Shown piece by piece: positions 23,517 to 34,073 of a DNA stretch of 64,000 nucleotides. How positions within the stretch are numbered: the first letter of the stretch is position 1; each line of letters begins with the position of its first letter. The notes under the pieces are model-generated. The model was not told the DNA's origin. It was given only the letters and a program-made list of their open reading frames with translations, and searched no databases. A program made the translations under genes and the position numbers. Location: NCBI GenBank assembly GCA_963978905.1, contig OZ022257.1, forward strand, positions 43,844,203-43,908,202. The letters are read 5' to 3'. Origin of the DNA: Trichostrongylus colubriformis. Taxonomy: Eukaryota; Nematoda; Chromadorea; Rhabditida; Trichostrongylidae.

Positions 23517-26500
23517 TCACCTAGCTTCAGCAGGACAAACATGGCCCTTTTCAAGAAATTTCTCTACCCATGCCGCACCCTTGCCTCTCGCTTTCTGCAC
23601 ATCATCGACACACGTGCTCTGGGATTGCAGTTCGAGCCACCTTTCGCTCCAGTTCGGTTCTATGGGAGAGTGAGAGGGAACTATACCACGACATGACAAG
23701 CCAGGCTACCTCTCGTTCATTGTTAACTCCATGTTGATCTCCCTTCAGCTTGTCAAATTTGGCGCATATTTCCTCGATGATGTCGAACTTGGATTCTATA
23801 AGGTGCAAAAGTCGAGCCTCAAGCACGACCCGATGACCATACTTGATGTTCCGCTCCTAAATAGTGAATCATTCCGAATTTTTTAGACCGGATCAAACAC
23901 AAACTGAGTCGCGAGACTCCACACTCCTTTTATGCAGGTACTCTAACCAGCGCTCCACTGCCTAGAAAAAGTCCTGAAATTTTTACAAGCGTTGGACTTA
24001 CTTGATAATTTTTGGAATAGTAGTACCTTGAAAAGTGGATGCTGGCAAGAAGAGCGCGAGAAATGCAGGGAGAAGTGTAAGTAGAAAGGTCCCATTCGGG
24101 CTATCGTTAAATAGCAGGAGGTGTCGCATTTACACATCTGGTGCGCTAAATCCACATTTATTCGCGCGGGGTCTCACGATTACCAGCCATACCGTAGTGT
24201 GGTTCGGTTGATCGTCATAGACCGCGTCGCAAAACTACTGGCATTGCTGCCGGCGACACGGATTGCTGCAATCGACGACGGCACTGTAAATATGAAAGCG
24301 GTCTGAGGTTCTACCCAGAGGAATGTTCATAAAAGGACAAATGTGGAGTGGGAAGATCTCCTGCGACGCACGAGGTCGAGCGTCGCTGCTTTTCTCATGG
24401 GGCGCGTTAGCGTGTTTATAGAAGTTTTCAATTTATTTTGTTCCCACAAAGTCTTACGTTGAGGGAATAGTGTACACTTGGAATCTACAACTTCCCTTCC
24501 CATATGCATCTGTCTTCGATCTTTCATTTCCTTCCGTTTTGGGGTGAGGCGACAGGTTAATGGAATACAGAGATGAAAGGCACGAGACGTGTGGCTAGAA
24601 TCATGCCGCGCAGTCAAGGGATTTTTCTGCGAAGTGTGATGGAACGCGATTCATGATCAACGCTTCCTTACTGGAGAATGCTCTTGCATCTTCGGGATCA
24701 GGCTCAGGACTCCGGCGAGTATTACTCGAGGAAGGGTCGTATTTTAAGAAGTGATGGACGGGCACCGCGAATGCTCTACACCCACGCATTCGCGTGGAGA
24801 ACTTGTGGGCCGGTAGGTCGATCTGTGAAAAGATGTGGTCAGTCTATTTACACTTCGTGATAGAGATTCGACCATCATCGACTGATCCATTGAAGACCTT
24901 GCTGGGAACATGGCTCGATTGGGGACACGGCTCGAGTATAGGCAAGATCATCTGTAACAGGAAAAGAGGACATATTCAGGAATATTTTGGAGGAGTCGTA
25001 GCGGAGACCCCTTGTTGGGTGAGGGTGGGTATTTTCCGAAAATTTTCTCGTCGCCATTCTCTACTCTGCCTGAGATTTTCGATCCACTTCCGATCAGTGG
25101 GTGAGCGGCAGGACTGTTCAACTAGGTCAAGTCGTGAACACGCCCCCAGGTGACAAAGAGACCAGCAATGCAGTTGTCGCTCACGCGATTTGAGTTTCGT
25201 GGTGACCCAGATGGATCGTACTGATGCACACCCGTCACTTATCAGTGATGAGGTGTTCGCCAACGATTTGTGGAGCATGACAGAGTCAAACGTACCACAT
25301 GCTCATCCCAAATTTCAAAGCCTTGACATGCCTTGTCTAGTAGTTCCGTTAGTATTTCAAACCTGAAACGCTGTCAGTTCTCACTTCGGTTTATTGCTTT
25401 CGCATTTATCCTGACCTATCCTCTTCCAGACTTCTGTCCTCCCTTGGCAAAGCCCATAATGTCGATTCCAACACTTTAATACGCCGCTCCAATTCGATGT
25501 ATCGTCGTGCAATATCCTGGGGATGCATGTACTAGGAAAGTGGTTAGGAGTGGTAGCCTCAGCCCCACACTTACCGGGATGTACTTTTTGGCTGCACAGT
25601 CGGGCAACTCCTTCATGTCCTTGTAATACGTTGAAGGTTTCGTTTTTAGCTCCTCGTAAAATTCAGGACTTTCAAGAGGTACTGCAAGGGTCTTTGTATA
25701 TTGCATACTTTAGCAATAGGCAATTTCTGATTGTCGTAGCAAAGACTATATGATCACGAGGAAGCATGACTTTCCATTTTGCTACGACTTAAAAAGGGCG
25801 GTTATAATTCCATACAAGCACTCACACAAACTAGACTGCATACTTTGCGACACCAGCGCTATTACCTACACTCCATTTTGGAGCGCCTGATAGGGTGTGG
25901 CCTACGGACATGGGTGAGTGGCGATTGTGAAAGTGCGTGGCAAGAGTGAGAGTGTATATCGGAGTGAGAGAGTTTGATACACTCTCACCCAGAACCGTAG
26001 GCTACGTCCTATCAGGCGCACTGGAATGGACTGTACGTCGAGGACGGTGCGGCATCGCCGAGATCCGCGCAAATATTGCCACGCTTGGCATTATGTCAAG
26101 ATTCTCGTGAAGATTCGAATCTCGCAACAGATTCGCGCGGGGTCTGGCCACGATTACCGACGCTCGACCCAACCATACTGTACTATGGTTTGGTCGAGAG
26201 TTGTAGTCGCCAAATCGTTGCTGATGTGAAACCGGTGCAAACAAGCCGCCGAAGCGGTGCCGGCGTTTCTATGGCTCGTGATTTTGGCGAAGCCAGGTCA
26301 TCACGTCAGACTACCAGGATTCGTAGCGAATATTCAAGATTCCGAATATGCCGATTGGACGAAAATCCCAAATCTCGGATATATGAATGCTGTCATTTTC
26401 TTGACCGATACGTATGTTTTTCTTGACGCTAGAAATCTAGAAATCAATTCAGCTAGGGTATGAACGCAGCCTGAGGGAAGGTTTTTGCTTAGATTCAACA

Positions 26501-26763
26501 TTTGCCATCCCGGCTCAGTACTGAAGCGCCTCATTTCGTTTTCATGTAATGCGTATTCGGACGCAGACACAAAAGATGAAAAGATAACTACCATCGAGTC
26601 CTAGCTCCTTGACTCGGTCGGCGAGGGGAAATTCGGGAGCTGGTGGACATTTCGTTGAGTTCTTCTCCGCTTCTTTTTCTCGTTCTTTTTCCAACTGCTC
26701 CTTCTCACTTTCCGTCAATTCAGGCACAATATTCTGCAATTCGGTTGTCAAAGGATGGCTCAT
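23517..26763 (-). CDS. Unrecognised 231-residue coiled-coil protein
   Basis: I do not recognise this protein. The model has six exons, in reading order 26763-26592, 25681-25575, 25516-25416, 25362-25296, 23856-23710 and 23618-23517; all phases match and the sum is 696 bases ending in TGA. The N-terminal part is highly charged (TESEKEQLEKEREKEAEK), then proline-containing (CPPAPEFPLADRV). The middle and C-terminal parts are long amphipathic helices (IARRYIELERRIKVLE, RLLHLIESKFDIIEEICAKF), so a coiled-coil adaptor or complex subunit is plausible. No signal peptide, membrane segment or catalytic motif is visible. Its ATG lies 115 bases after the stop of the gene upstream on the same strand, suggesting an operon. 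The last exon's acceptor (CAATCCCAG) is the weakest point; the fourth and fifth exons are well supported by phase and composition. The 1.4-kb intron 25295-23857 is unusually long for this gene. Confidence 0.65.
23870..23965 (-). repeat. tRNA-like remnant
   Basis: On the minus strand, GAGCGCTGGTTAGAGTACC resembles an A box and GTGTTTGATCC resembles a B box, about 50 bases apart. The spacing and sequence do not make a convincing full tRNA, so a tRNA-derived repeat is more likely. It lies in the last long intron of the coiled-coil gene. Confidence 0.35.
25883..26020. repeat. Hairpin repeat, family F, copy 3
   Basis: GCGCCTGATAGGGTGTGGCCTACGG on the left pairs with the arm ACCGTAGGCTACGTCCTATCAGGCGC on the right. 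The loop contains GAGTGAGAGAGTTTGATACACTCTCACCC. It lies in the first intron of the coiled-coil gene. Confidence 0.7.
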
Positions 26764-26878
26764 AAAACTCGTGCATGCAAACCCACATCTCCACTTTCCG
26801 CGTGCTGATCAGCCATGCCGATGAATGAGTACAGAAAAGATATCTGACGATCTTAAATAGTTGTGATAAGGCCATTAT
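26764..26878 (-). promoter_or_regulatory. Operon-like intercistronic gap
   Basis: Only 115 bases separate the TAA of the upstream gene (26879-26881) from the ATG of the coiled-coil gene (26763). Reading the minus strand, AATAAA overlaps the stop codon (CAAATAAATAATGG) and could serve as the polyadenylation signal. Possible trans-splice acceptors are GATCGTCAG and CTGATCAG. This spacing is typical of nematode operons whose downstream messages receive an SL2-type leader. Trans-splicing itself cannot be seen in genomic DNA. Confidence 0.5.
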
Positions 26879-29219
26879 TTATTTGGCTTTAAATCGCTTT
26901 TTTGGTGACCATGTTGCGATTGGAATACTGGAAAAGCGGTCGTTTCCGAGATTTCTACGTGCACTATCCATGGCCTTACTCCTGAATCCTTCTTCTACAC
27001 ACGGTGCCATACGTACTATCACGCGGTAGAAAAAACCGAATATTTCTGGCAAGAGTACATTAAAAGTAAAGGAAGTTGGATGATAAATACTCATAACGAT
27101 GTTGAACATCATGTGTATCATCACCACTTCATCACTTTTTGATTCGGCCTCCTTGATTCCTGACGACAGCGCATAGTTGTTAAAGGAGTCGAAGACAGGA
27201 TGCAGATAGTCAACGTGGAGTTTCGCCGTTTCCCGTCGAAACGTGGGCTTGAGGAACTCGAAACATCGATGAGGTTGCGCATACCTTTTCTTCCAGATAT
27301 TCCCAAGCGGCGAAGTTCAGAGCGTTGAGATCGAGTAGGGCGTTCTCGTTCGAAAAGACCGTCCTCAGGTGCTCGTAGGTTCACTTCCTGTTGTTGACTC
27401 TTATCCATATGGGGGTGTGGCAATTGGTCGAACTTTCGCTTCGCGGCGCCGTCAGTACGACTTGCCGCAGTCGTTTGGAATTCCGCTCAAGATGCAGTAG
27501 GCTGGTACCGTGGAGGATCTTCCAAGATTGCAGTTGGGAAGCTTCGCAAGTTCGCCTATGTTGTTGTTGTTGCTGTTTCAACAGATAAAGCTGCAAACGA
27601 TCGCACTCGCCACGCAGCTCGCCGCGGGCGGTCGCGCGAAAATTCGACAAGTTGCCACACACCCACCCTGCAGTCATCTGAAAGAGAGGTAGTCGATTGC
27701 CGCCCAATTTTCGTTTTTCTTGTTGCACTGTTGCCAGGGATGGGTTTTTTTGTTGCACTCTTGCCAGGGATGGGTTTTTAGTGCGTAACGGTATTCAATG
27801 CGCACCTTGTACAAAAACGACTATCTTTGCAAGTATGTTTCTTGGTGTTTTTCTGTTGCCTCGTTTGCGAAGAAGTCGAGAGAGAAGACGATCACCCATG
27901 TAAGTGAGCAGCTCACTAGTCTCGCCGCAAGAATCTAATCTTGAGGCTGTCATAGCTCTTCTTTCGTATACGAGCACCTTCATAATCCAACCACAGTCAT
28001 TCTGCAGTGTGTTAACGATGCTTTGCGTGCTTGCACAGAAGACAGGTGAGCTGATGTGAAAGCTGTCTGGGGAGCAGTTGGGTTTGAGACGGAATCGATT
28101 AAAGGTAATCGAGCACATGAAGCGGATTGGAAACCTCCCAAAGCTCACCCAGTCATCAGATTATACGCAGAGAGCCACAAACGGGGAATGTGCTACACCA
28201 TCAAGCGATTTGCGTTGAGAACGTCGAACTCTCTAGCTAATGGGTCGCACCAACGGATGGGTATGCCCGGGTAAGTCTCAGTTCAACTGATTGCCGCTGT
28301 ATTTGCCATACCACATCGCTGAGCAACTCCTGTTCAGATTAACTTATGCTTAGTCCTTTCGCAGTGCCGAGCGACACGTATATCGCTAGCTAAAACTGGT
28401 TACTATAAATGTCAAATTTTCTAGAAGATCCTGCTCTTCTTTAAAGGCACCACGGCGAAGGTATTGTACAGAACTCGCGATCGGAGCGACTCGCGCGACT
28501 CAGGAGGAAAGGATAAGATACATATCCCTTGGGTGAATTTTATGCCTTAACCTTCGAATGGCGCGAATCGCGCCACCGCTCGGACCACGAACACTGGACA
28601 ATGCTTGACCACTGTTTTCTTCCTCGATAGTAGAGGCACATACGGATAGACGGATAGGGCGAAATGTGCCTTCAGACAAAACGACCATGTTGATCCATGA
28701 CGTTCACAGCTGAACTCTGCTCAGAAAGCTCTCCTAGGAAGTTGAGTTTCCGATTTTTCCTACCTCCTCCACCGATGTAGATATGTTGTATTTCCTCATT
28801 ACGAGCCTCCTGCAAAATTTTACGCGATAAAGCAGAATACGGCAGAGTCACATCCTTAGAACTCTCCACACTTTCGGATATGTCGATGAGTCAGCGAGGG
28901 CTGTGGAGCAAATAGGCAACAGTCATGTGATCGGTGAAACAGTGTGAGAGGCAAATTAATAGATAAGCGACATTGCGTCCCGATGCTGGGATGCAGCACA
29001 GAAAAGTCCTTCTACTAAGTGATTTGAAATCCACAAACAGTTAGTTTTGATCAACATGCACAAGGATATCTAAGGTGAACATGGTCCGCTTACATCTTTT
29101 CAATAAGTTTTTTTTTCATGTTTTGTATCGTCATCCAGCACAGGTTCTTTATCATCGCTGTCAATCAACAGATCGTTGAAACTAGCATTCAGCTCTGTGA
29201 AGTCGTCGCAGGTATCCAT
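26879..29219 (-). pseudogene. Unrecognised gene with several apparent frame breaks
   Basis: I do not recognise the product. Good coding segments occur in order on the minus strand: a start at 29219 (MDTCDDFTELNASFNDLL), 28880-28735 (KILQEARNEEIQHIYIGG), 28690-28552 (STIEEENSGQALSSVRG), 28050-27896 (SIVNTLQNDCGWIMKVLVYE), 27385-27280 (NALNFAAWEYLEE) and 27247-26879 (123 codons ending in TAA). Two junctions keep phase (28552 to 28050, for example). Between others the frame shifts by one base, mostly beside homopolymers: nine A/T at about 29108-29116, TTTT at about 28682, CC at about 27383, AAAA at about 27282. Either this is a young pseudogene or the consensus has local indel errors; the neighbouring genes show none. 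A gap at 27280-27248 could instead be a 37-base intron, which would be extremely short. A family B element lies in the intron 27412-27662. Confidence 0.45.
27412..27662. mobile_element. Foldback element, family B, copy 2
   Basis: The left end GGGTGTGGCAATTGGTCGAAC pairs with GAAAATTCGACAAGTTGCCACACACCC on the right. The interior matches the copy at 16574-16833 over GTTTCAACAGATAAAGCTGCAAACGA. Its left edge is only a few bases from a possible start-like ATGGATAAGAG on the minus strand of the broken gene. Confidence 0.75.
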
Positions 29220-32200
29220 AGTCAGTTAGGAGATTTGTGGCCATTCAATGCTTAGTCTAGATATTCAAATTTTTTCACATGCCCATCACCTGGTTAAGCA
29301 CTTCCCATCACTACCATGCAGTAATCCCTTACTCAAGTTCTCGAGGGGTATTTAAAGTTTCGCAGCGCTCACTACTTTGTATTAGCACTCAAGGTACGTG
29401 CGAAATTCAATGGGTTTGGGAAGGTAATATCAAAAACCCAAATGCTGGGACGCAATTCTTCGCATAGGCGAGCGCGCGATGTTCGACGTGGCAGACACGC
29501 GAAAAAACGCGCGGTCGCCAACGTGTTAAGATTGAGCGCGAAACTCTGGACAGCGTCGGCACCCGCCGACAACTGTCCAAAAGTGGTGCGGTGGGAGCAA
29601 GGCGATGTTCTTCCAGGTTTTGATTTTGAGTTGGAAGAAGTCCCGTTCATAATTGTATATTTCTGTTTAAGTGCTGAATATAGCATAATGATCCTTAGTA
29701 TGGGTAGTGTATGTGTAGTAATAATAGTGTATAGTAATCTTTAGAAATAATGGAATTGTAAGTTTTTGTGCACAGCAAAAATCAGTGAACCGTGTGGGAA
29801 ATACTGTGAACCAAAAACGATGGCCGCCGTCTCTATAGATCAGCTAATGTAGTGTGATTGTATTCAGGATAGAAGGTAGAAAATGACTACGATAAAATGT
29901 TAATAAGCAATTTGAATTTTTCTGGCAGAAAGGTTTTTGAATAATTGAGCTGGCAGACTTTCTGCCCAGCTATATGTTACGCAGCGAGAAACTCCACTGA
30001 TTTCCTTAATTACGTAGGTTTCTCTACATTTAGAAGAGGTCTGTCTACAGCCCTGAAAGCCATCACCACGGGTTGGGTTGGTCCGCTTTTTGCGCTTTTT
30101 GAAGGGCGCTCGCGGCAACAATCGTCACCATGCTCCCAAAGGCGGCCATTGTGTCAAAAACGCTCGTCAGAATCGGCGAATTAACACTTTTCCGTCTTTT
30201 CGATCCCCAGGGAACGGACGACATATGACAATGTTGACATCGCTTTTTCACAATGCCACATAGACAACGAGCCCATTGTTGGGATTCGGCAAGGAGTTCT
30301 TGTGTGACTGTGTGTTTTGCAGCTGCTTCCAAACGCGACAGCCACCACCCGCAGTGTGCTCACATCCCCTCGAGAGGATGTTTCCACTATCAGTGTTCGC
30401 AATCTACTCACTAATACCATTAGCTTCTTGATTCACAGCGCCCTCAAATCCGCGAAATCTGCGCGCATTTGTTGGCCTGTCAGAGCGCTGCCGAGACAGT
30501 ATGGTCATGCATGAGGCGCCGGTGCTCGACAACGCAGAAAACGCGGCTATCGAAGATGAGCAGACTGCGGCAGGGGCCATTCGTCTTGATTAATTCCGAT
30601 AGAAAAAATATGAGTCGTCTGCGCTTACAAATTGTCGCTTTATGGGAATGAAGAGTCGAAACGAAGCTTTGAGCGACGATGAGAAAAAGTGACAAATCGG
30701 CACAGATCAACGCCAGCAAGGGGGAGGGGGGAGAATCCACCACAGCCGTCGGATACTGTAGGTGTTTATGAGCTCAAAGTGAGTGGAGCGCATAACAGCT
30801 TTTCGTAACGAGCTAGACGGCGTTCGCAGCTTCAACGGATCACCAGTGGGAGATGTTTGCGTTGGCATTAAAGGAGGTGCATACTACATATAAGTACCTT
30901 TTGGTAAGTATCATGGGGTCTTCCTGGAAATGGATAAACTCCGTATTTCAACTCAATTATAATATGACCAGCTCAGAAATTCGTTGAACGAATAAAACAT
31001 TGAGACATCAAGTGACTATTTATACATTTATATACATATACGGTAAGCCATAAACAGACGGCGTTCGCAGCTTCAACGGATCACCAGTGGGAGATGTTTG
31101 CGTTGGCATTAAAGGTGCATACTACATATAAGTACCTTTTGGTAAGTATCATGGGGTCTTCCTGGAAATGGATAAACTCCGTATTTCAACTCAATTATAA
31201 TATGACCAGCTCAGAAATTCGTTGAACGAATAAAACATTGAGAGATCAAGTGACTATTTATACATTTATATACATATAGGGTAAGCCATAAACAAACAAG
31301 CGTACGAGTTTAGAAACATATTTTGATTGTAAGGTAAAATGCTATAGACGCTTTCAACAGGTATGGTCTTCTTCACAGTATTAGTAATTTTGATAGCGTA
31401 TGGAGAGGGGAATAGGTTGTTCTCCTCTTACGGTGCGTGAATGAGCCGAAGGTGAGATCCTGGTCTTTCTTCACTTTTACCTTCTCATCCACATAACGTC
31501 ATTAAACTGAAGACTGTAAGGTAGAATTGGGGATGAAGTATACTCTAAAGTAATATCTCATTCGATCCAGCTGAAAATATAAGGAGATACCACAACGTAT
31601 CCGAATTCCAGGTGCAAGGTATACTGGCAAATGGTGTTACACCCAAAAGAATAGCCCTCGATCAACCCAGAGCGCAAAATGTTGACGTACAGGGCTTGGT
31701 AAAATTTCATTCGATTGGACTTATTATCAGACCATTTCTGGGATGCGCCACGTATACTATTCCCATTCGTGTTAATTCTACATTTGAATGAGATCTGGAC
31801 AAAATTTCCGAAATATCCCGAAGGGTGAATGGCTTGGTTTAAATGGTGGCGGGCGAACTTGTCCGAGAAATTGATCCAGGACTATTCTATTGCGTGCAAC
31901 ACCACTTACCAGTATACCTTGGCCCTGAAATTCGGATACGTTATGGTATGTCCTTATATTTCCATCTGGATCGAAGGGCATTTTACTTTAGAGTCTACTT
32001 CATTCCTAATTCCACGTTCTGCAGTCTTCATTCTGATGAGATGAGATGGGAAAAGTGGAGAAAAAGAAGTGGGCGAAATGTGGAGAATCACCTTCTTGTG
32101 CACAGAATAGAATGTTAAACGTCACTAATCAAGCGCTCACTCTCGATTACCAGATCCTGAAGAGAAAAGCGGCAACGTGTTGATATTCCATTTCGCCTTT

Positions 32201-34073
32201 TATATGCATATTTCCGAACAGCGTCGAAAAAATAGAATTAGGGTCTCTAGCAACGAAATCCTTTTTATTACTGGAAATAGGTTTAGTTTCCAGGCCCATT
32301 ACCAACGGGTGGACGTAACCACCTAAGTGGCCCTTGTGGAACAAGGAGAGGTCACTGTAATGTAACTGTTTCCCTCTGAATCAATCCTTAAGAGTGCTTC
32401 CCACAGTCATTTTGATGATCCATTTTTGTTCGACTGTCTCCATCTCCAAATGGACGCAAACCGTAATCGAGATTACGCGCAACCCGTACAGAATGCGCGT
32501 AACGGCTCGAGGACACTCTGACTGGAGGCTGGTGTTCAGTGCGCGAAATTGGAATCAGGTGATAAAATGATATTTTATGGCGTAACGACCTCGTGTCGGG
32601 TGTCATCCAATTATGAGAATCGTCCATTTCATCGCGGTGTTCTTGAGTGCGTCCGCTCGTAAACTCACCGCCACCGTCACACCGACCGCCGCCGCCATGT
32701 CAGTAGCAAAAACGTTGCGCCACCAGTAGCGTGCACTACAACGCACAATCAGACTACCGTATCGCGCGTACAGCATTCGCGTCGCACAGAAGGATCATCA
32801 TCCGCGCCATCGTCATCGTCATCGTGCGAATCCGTATTGTACGTAAATCACATCATGCGCGGCGATTAGGTGCCATCATTCACAGAAAACCTCGTCGAGC
32901 ATGCGGAGGAATGCCCGTTGTTCGCGGTGATTGTGCGTTGATGAACTTGTTCTATGAACGGAACGAAGTCAGCAGCAAGGAAAGAAATCTGAATTCGCTG
33001 TGAGGGGAAACGCTCGATTCCCCCTCGATTTCGCACCCTTTGCCATGGATGGCATATCTCGTCGTGACGATCAAGTGTGAATAGTGGAAGTATTCCATCA
33101 TGCTGTCGCCCACTAACCGCGAGACGTTATCGCATCACCATCACGGCCGTTTGGCCGTTGCGCCGCCGCTCTCGTCGGTCATAGTGCGCACCAGGCGAAA
33201 TCCATTTCTGACATGCTAATTCAGCCATCAGATACGTATCTGAGTGGTGGTGCATAGTGAAACATATCAGGAGAAGCCCCCCTCGGAAGCCCTATGCCCC
33301 ATCGTGCACGATCGCCCCTCCTTGGTAAGAAGGCCGCGTCGGCGACCTCTGTTATCGTGATCGTTGCCCATCAGTGGTGTGGTGACTCGTGGTTTAGTGG
33401 TTTAGTGGTAGTCGGCTGGTATACGACCTGCTGTGTCTTCACCTCCTTTTATGGCTTGTCTGTTGGCCACCTCCTGTGAGGCGCGGACACGGTCGTCATG
33501 TCATTACCATATGTTTCGAGGAGCGCTGATGAGATATCTCTGGTAAAGAGGGTACAACTGAAGAAGAATTGGTTGTGGAAGAGTTGGCGAGTGTTTTGAT
33601 GGCGGTAAAGCGGTCGTCTTGCAACGGATTATCTGCGATTACTCGAGGGATTAGGGGGTGGCTCGAGACGACGACGGGCCTCGTTGGTGCGACATTTCTC
33701 ACTTGGGTTATGATTCGATTGGCCACAAAATAGCACTTACCGAGGCCAAACGCGAACACCATCACACCTGCATATCGCTTATCGGCATCTGTATCACCTC
33801 GTCTGTCAGAAAACATACTTATTTCCCACGATCGCCATTTTCTGACTGATAACTGAAAGCAAAAGTCAGACCACGGAGGCTCAAAATTCTTGATCTACCA
33901 CTCACCTCCATCTGAAGCTTCTGAATTCGCGACTATCGGCGCGCTACCGTATCCCCTTTCTCACCTGCTCAGCGTTTTTGCTGGTGTTGAAAGTGGGCGC
34001 GACGCAGGCCGCCATTGGTTGGCCACGCCTCATTTTGGCGGCTTCTCCAATCGTACCAACAAGATCAGTAACA
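29220..34073. other. Intergenic region upstream of the T-box gene
   Basis: No coding exon was found. The minus-strand broken gene and the T-box gene diverge from this 4.8-kb region, so it should hold the promoters of both. The recognised content is the tandem duplication at 30817-31291. The part from 32640 to 33200 is unusually rich in CGTC/GCCG trinucleotides but no defined site can be named. Confidence 0.5.
30817..31291 (+). repeat. Recent tandem duplication, period 239
   Basis: AGACGGCGTTCGCAGCTTCA starts at 30817 and again at 31056. The two copies agree almost base for base; the second lacks three bases (AAAGGAGGTGC against AAAGGTGC) and has a few substitutions. No gene is recognised in the unit. 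Confidence 0.9.

Noticed and set aside
24794..25153. 119-codon plus-strand open frame
   Set aside because: It is antisense to an intron of the well-supported minus-strand gene and has no recognisable domain or splice context.
27381..27758. 125-codon minus-strand open frame with a glutamine run
   Set aside because: It lies within the family B foldback element; the Q run is a repeat of the element's interior and the frame is not kept in other copies.
28500..28690. Second open frame on the same strand giving a valine-rich peptide (KTVVKHCPVFVVRAVARFAP)
   Set aside because: Its exit does not join the next coding segment in phase, whereas the frame with STIEEENSGQALSSVRG does.
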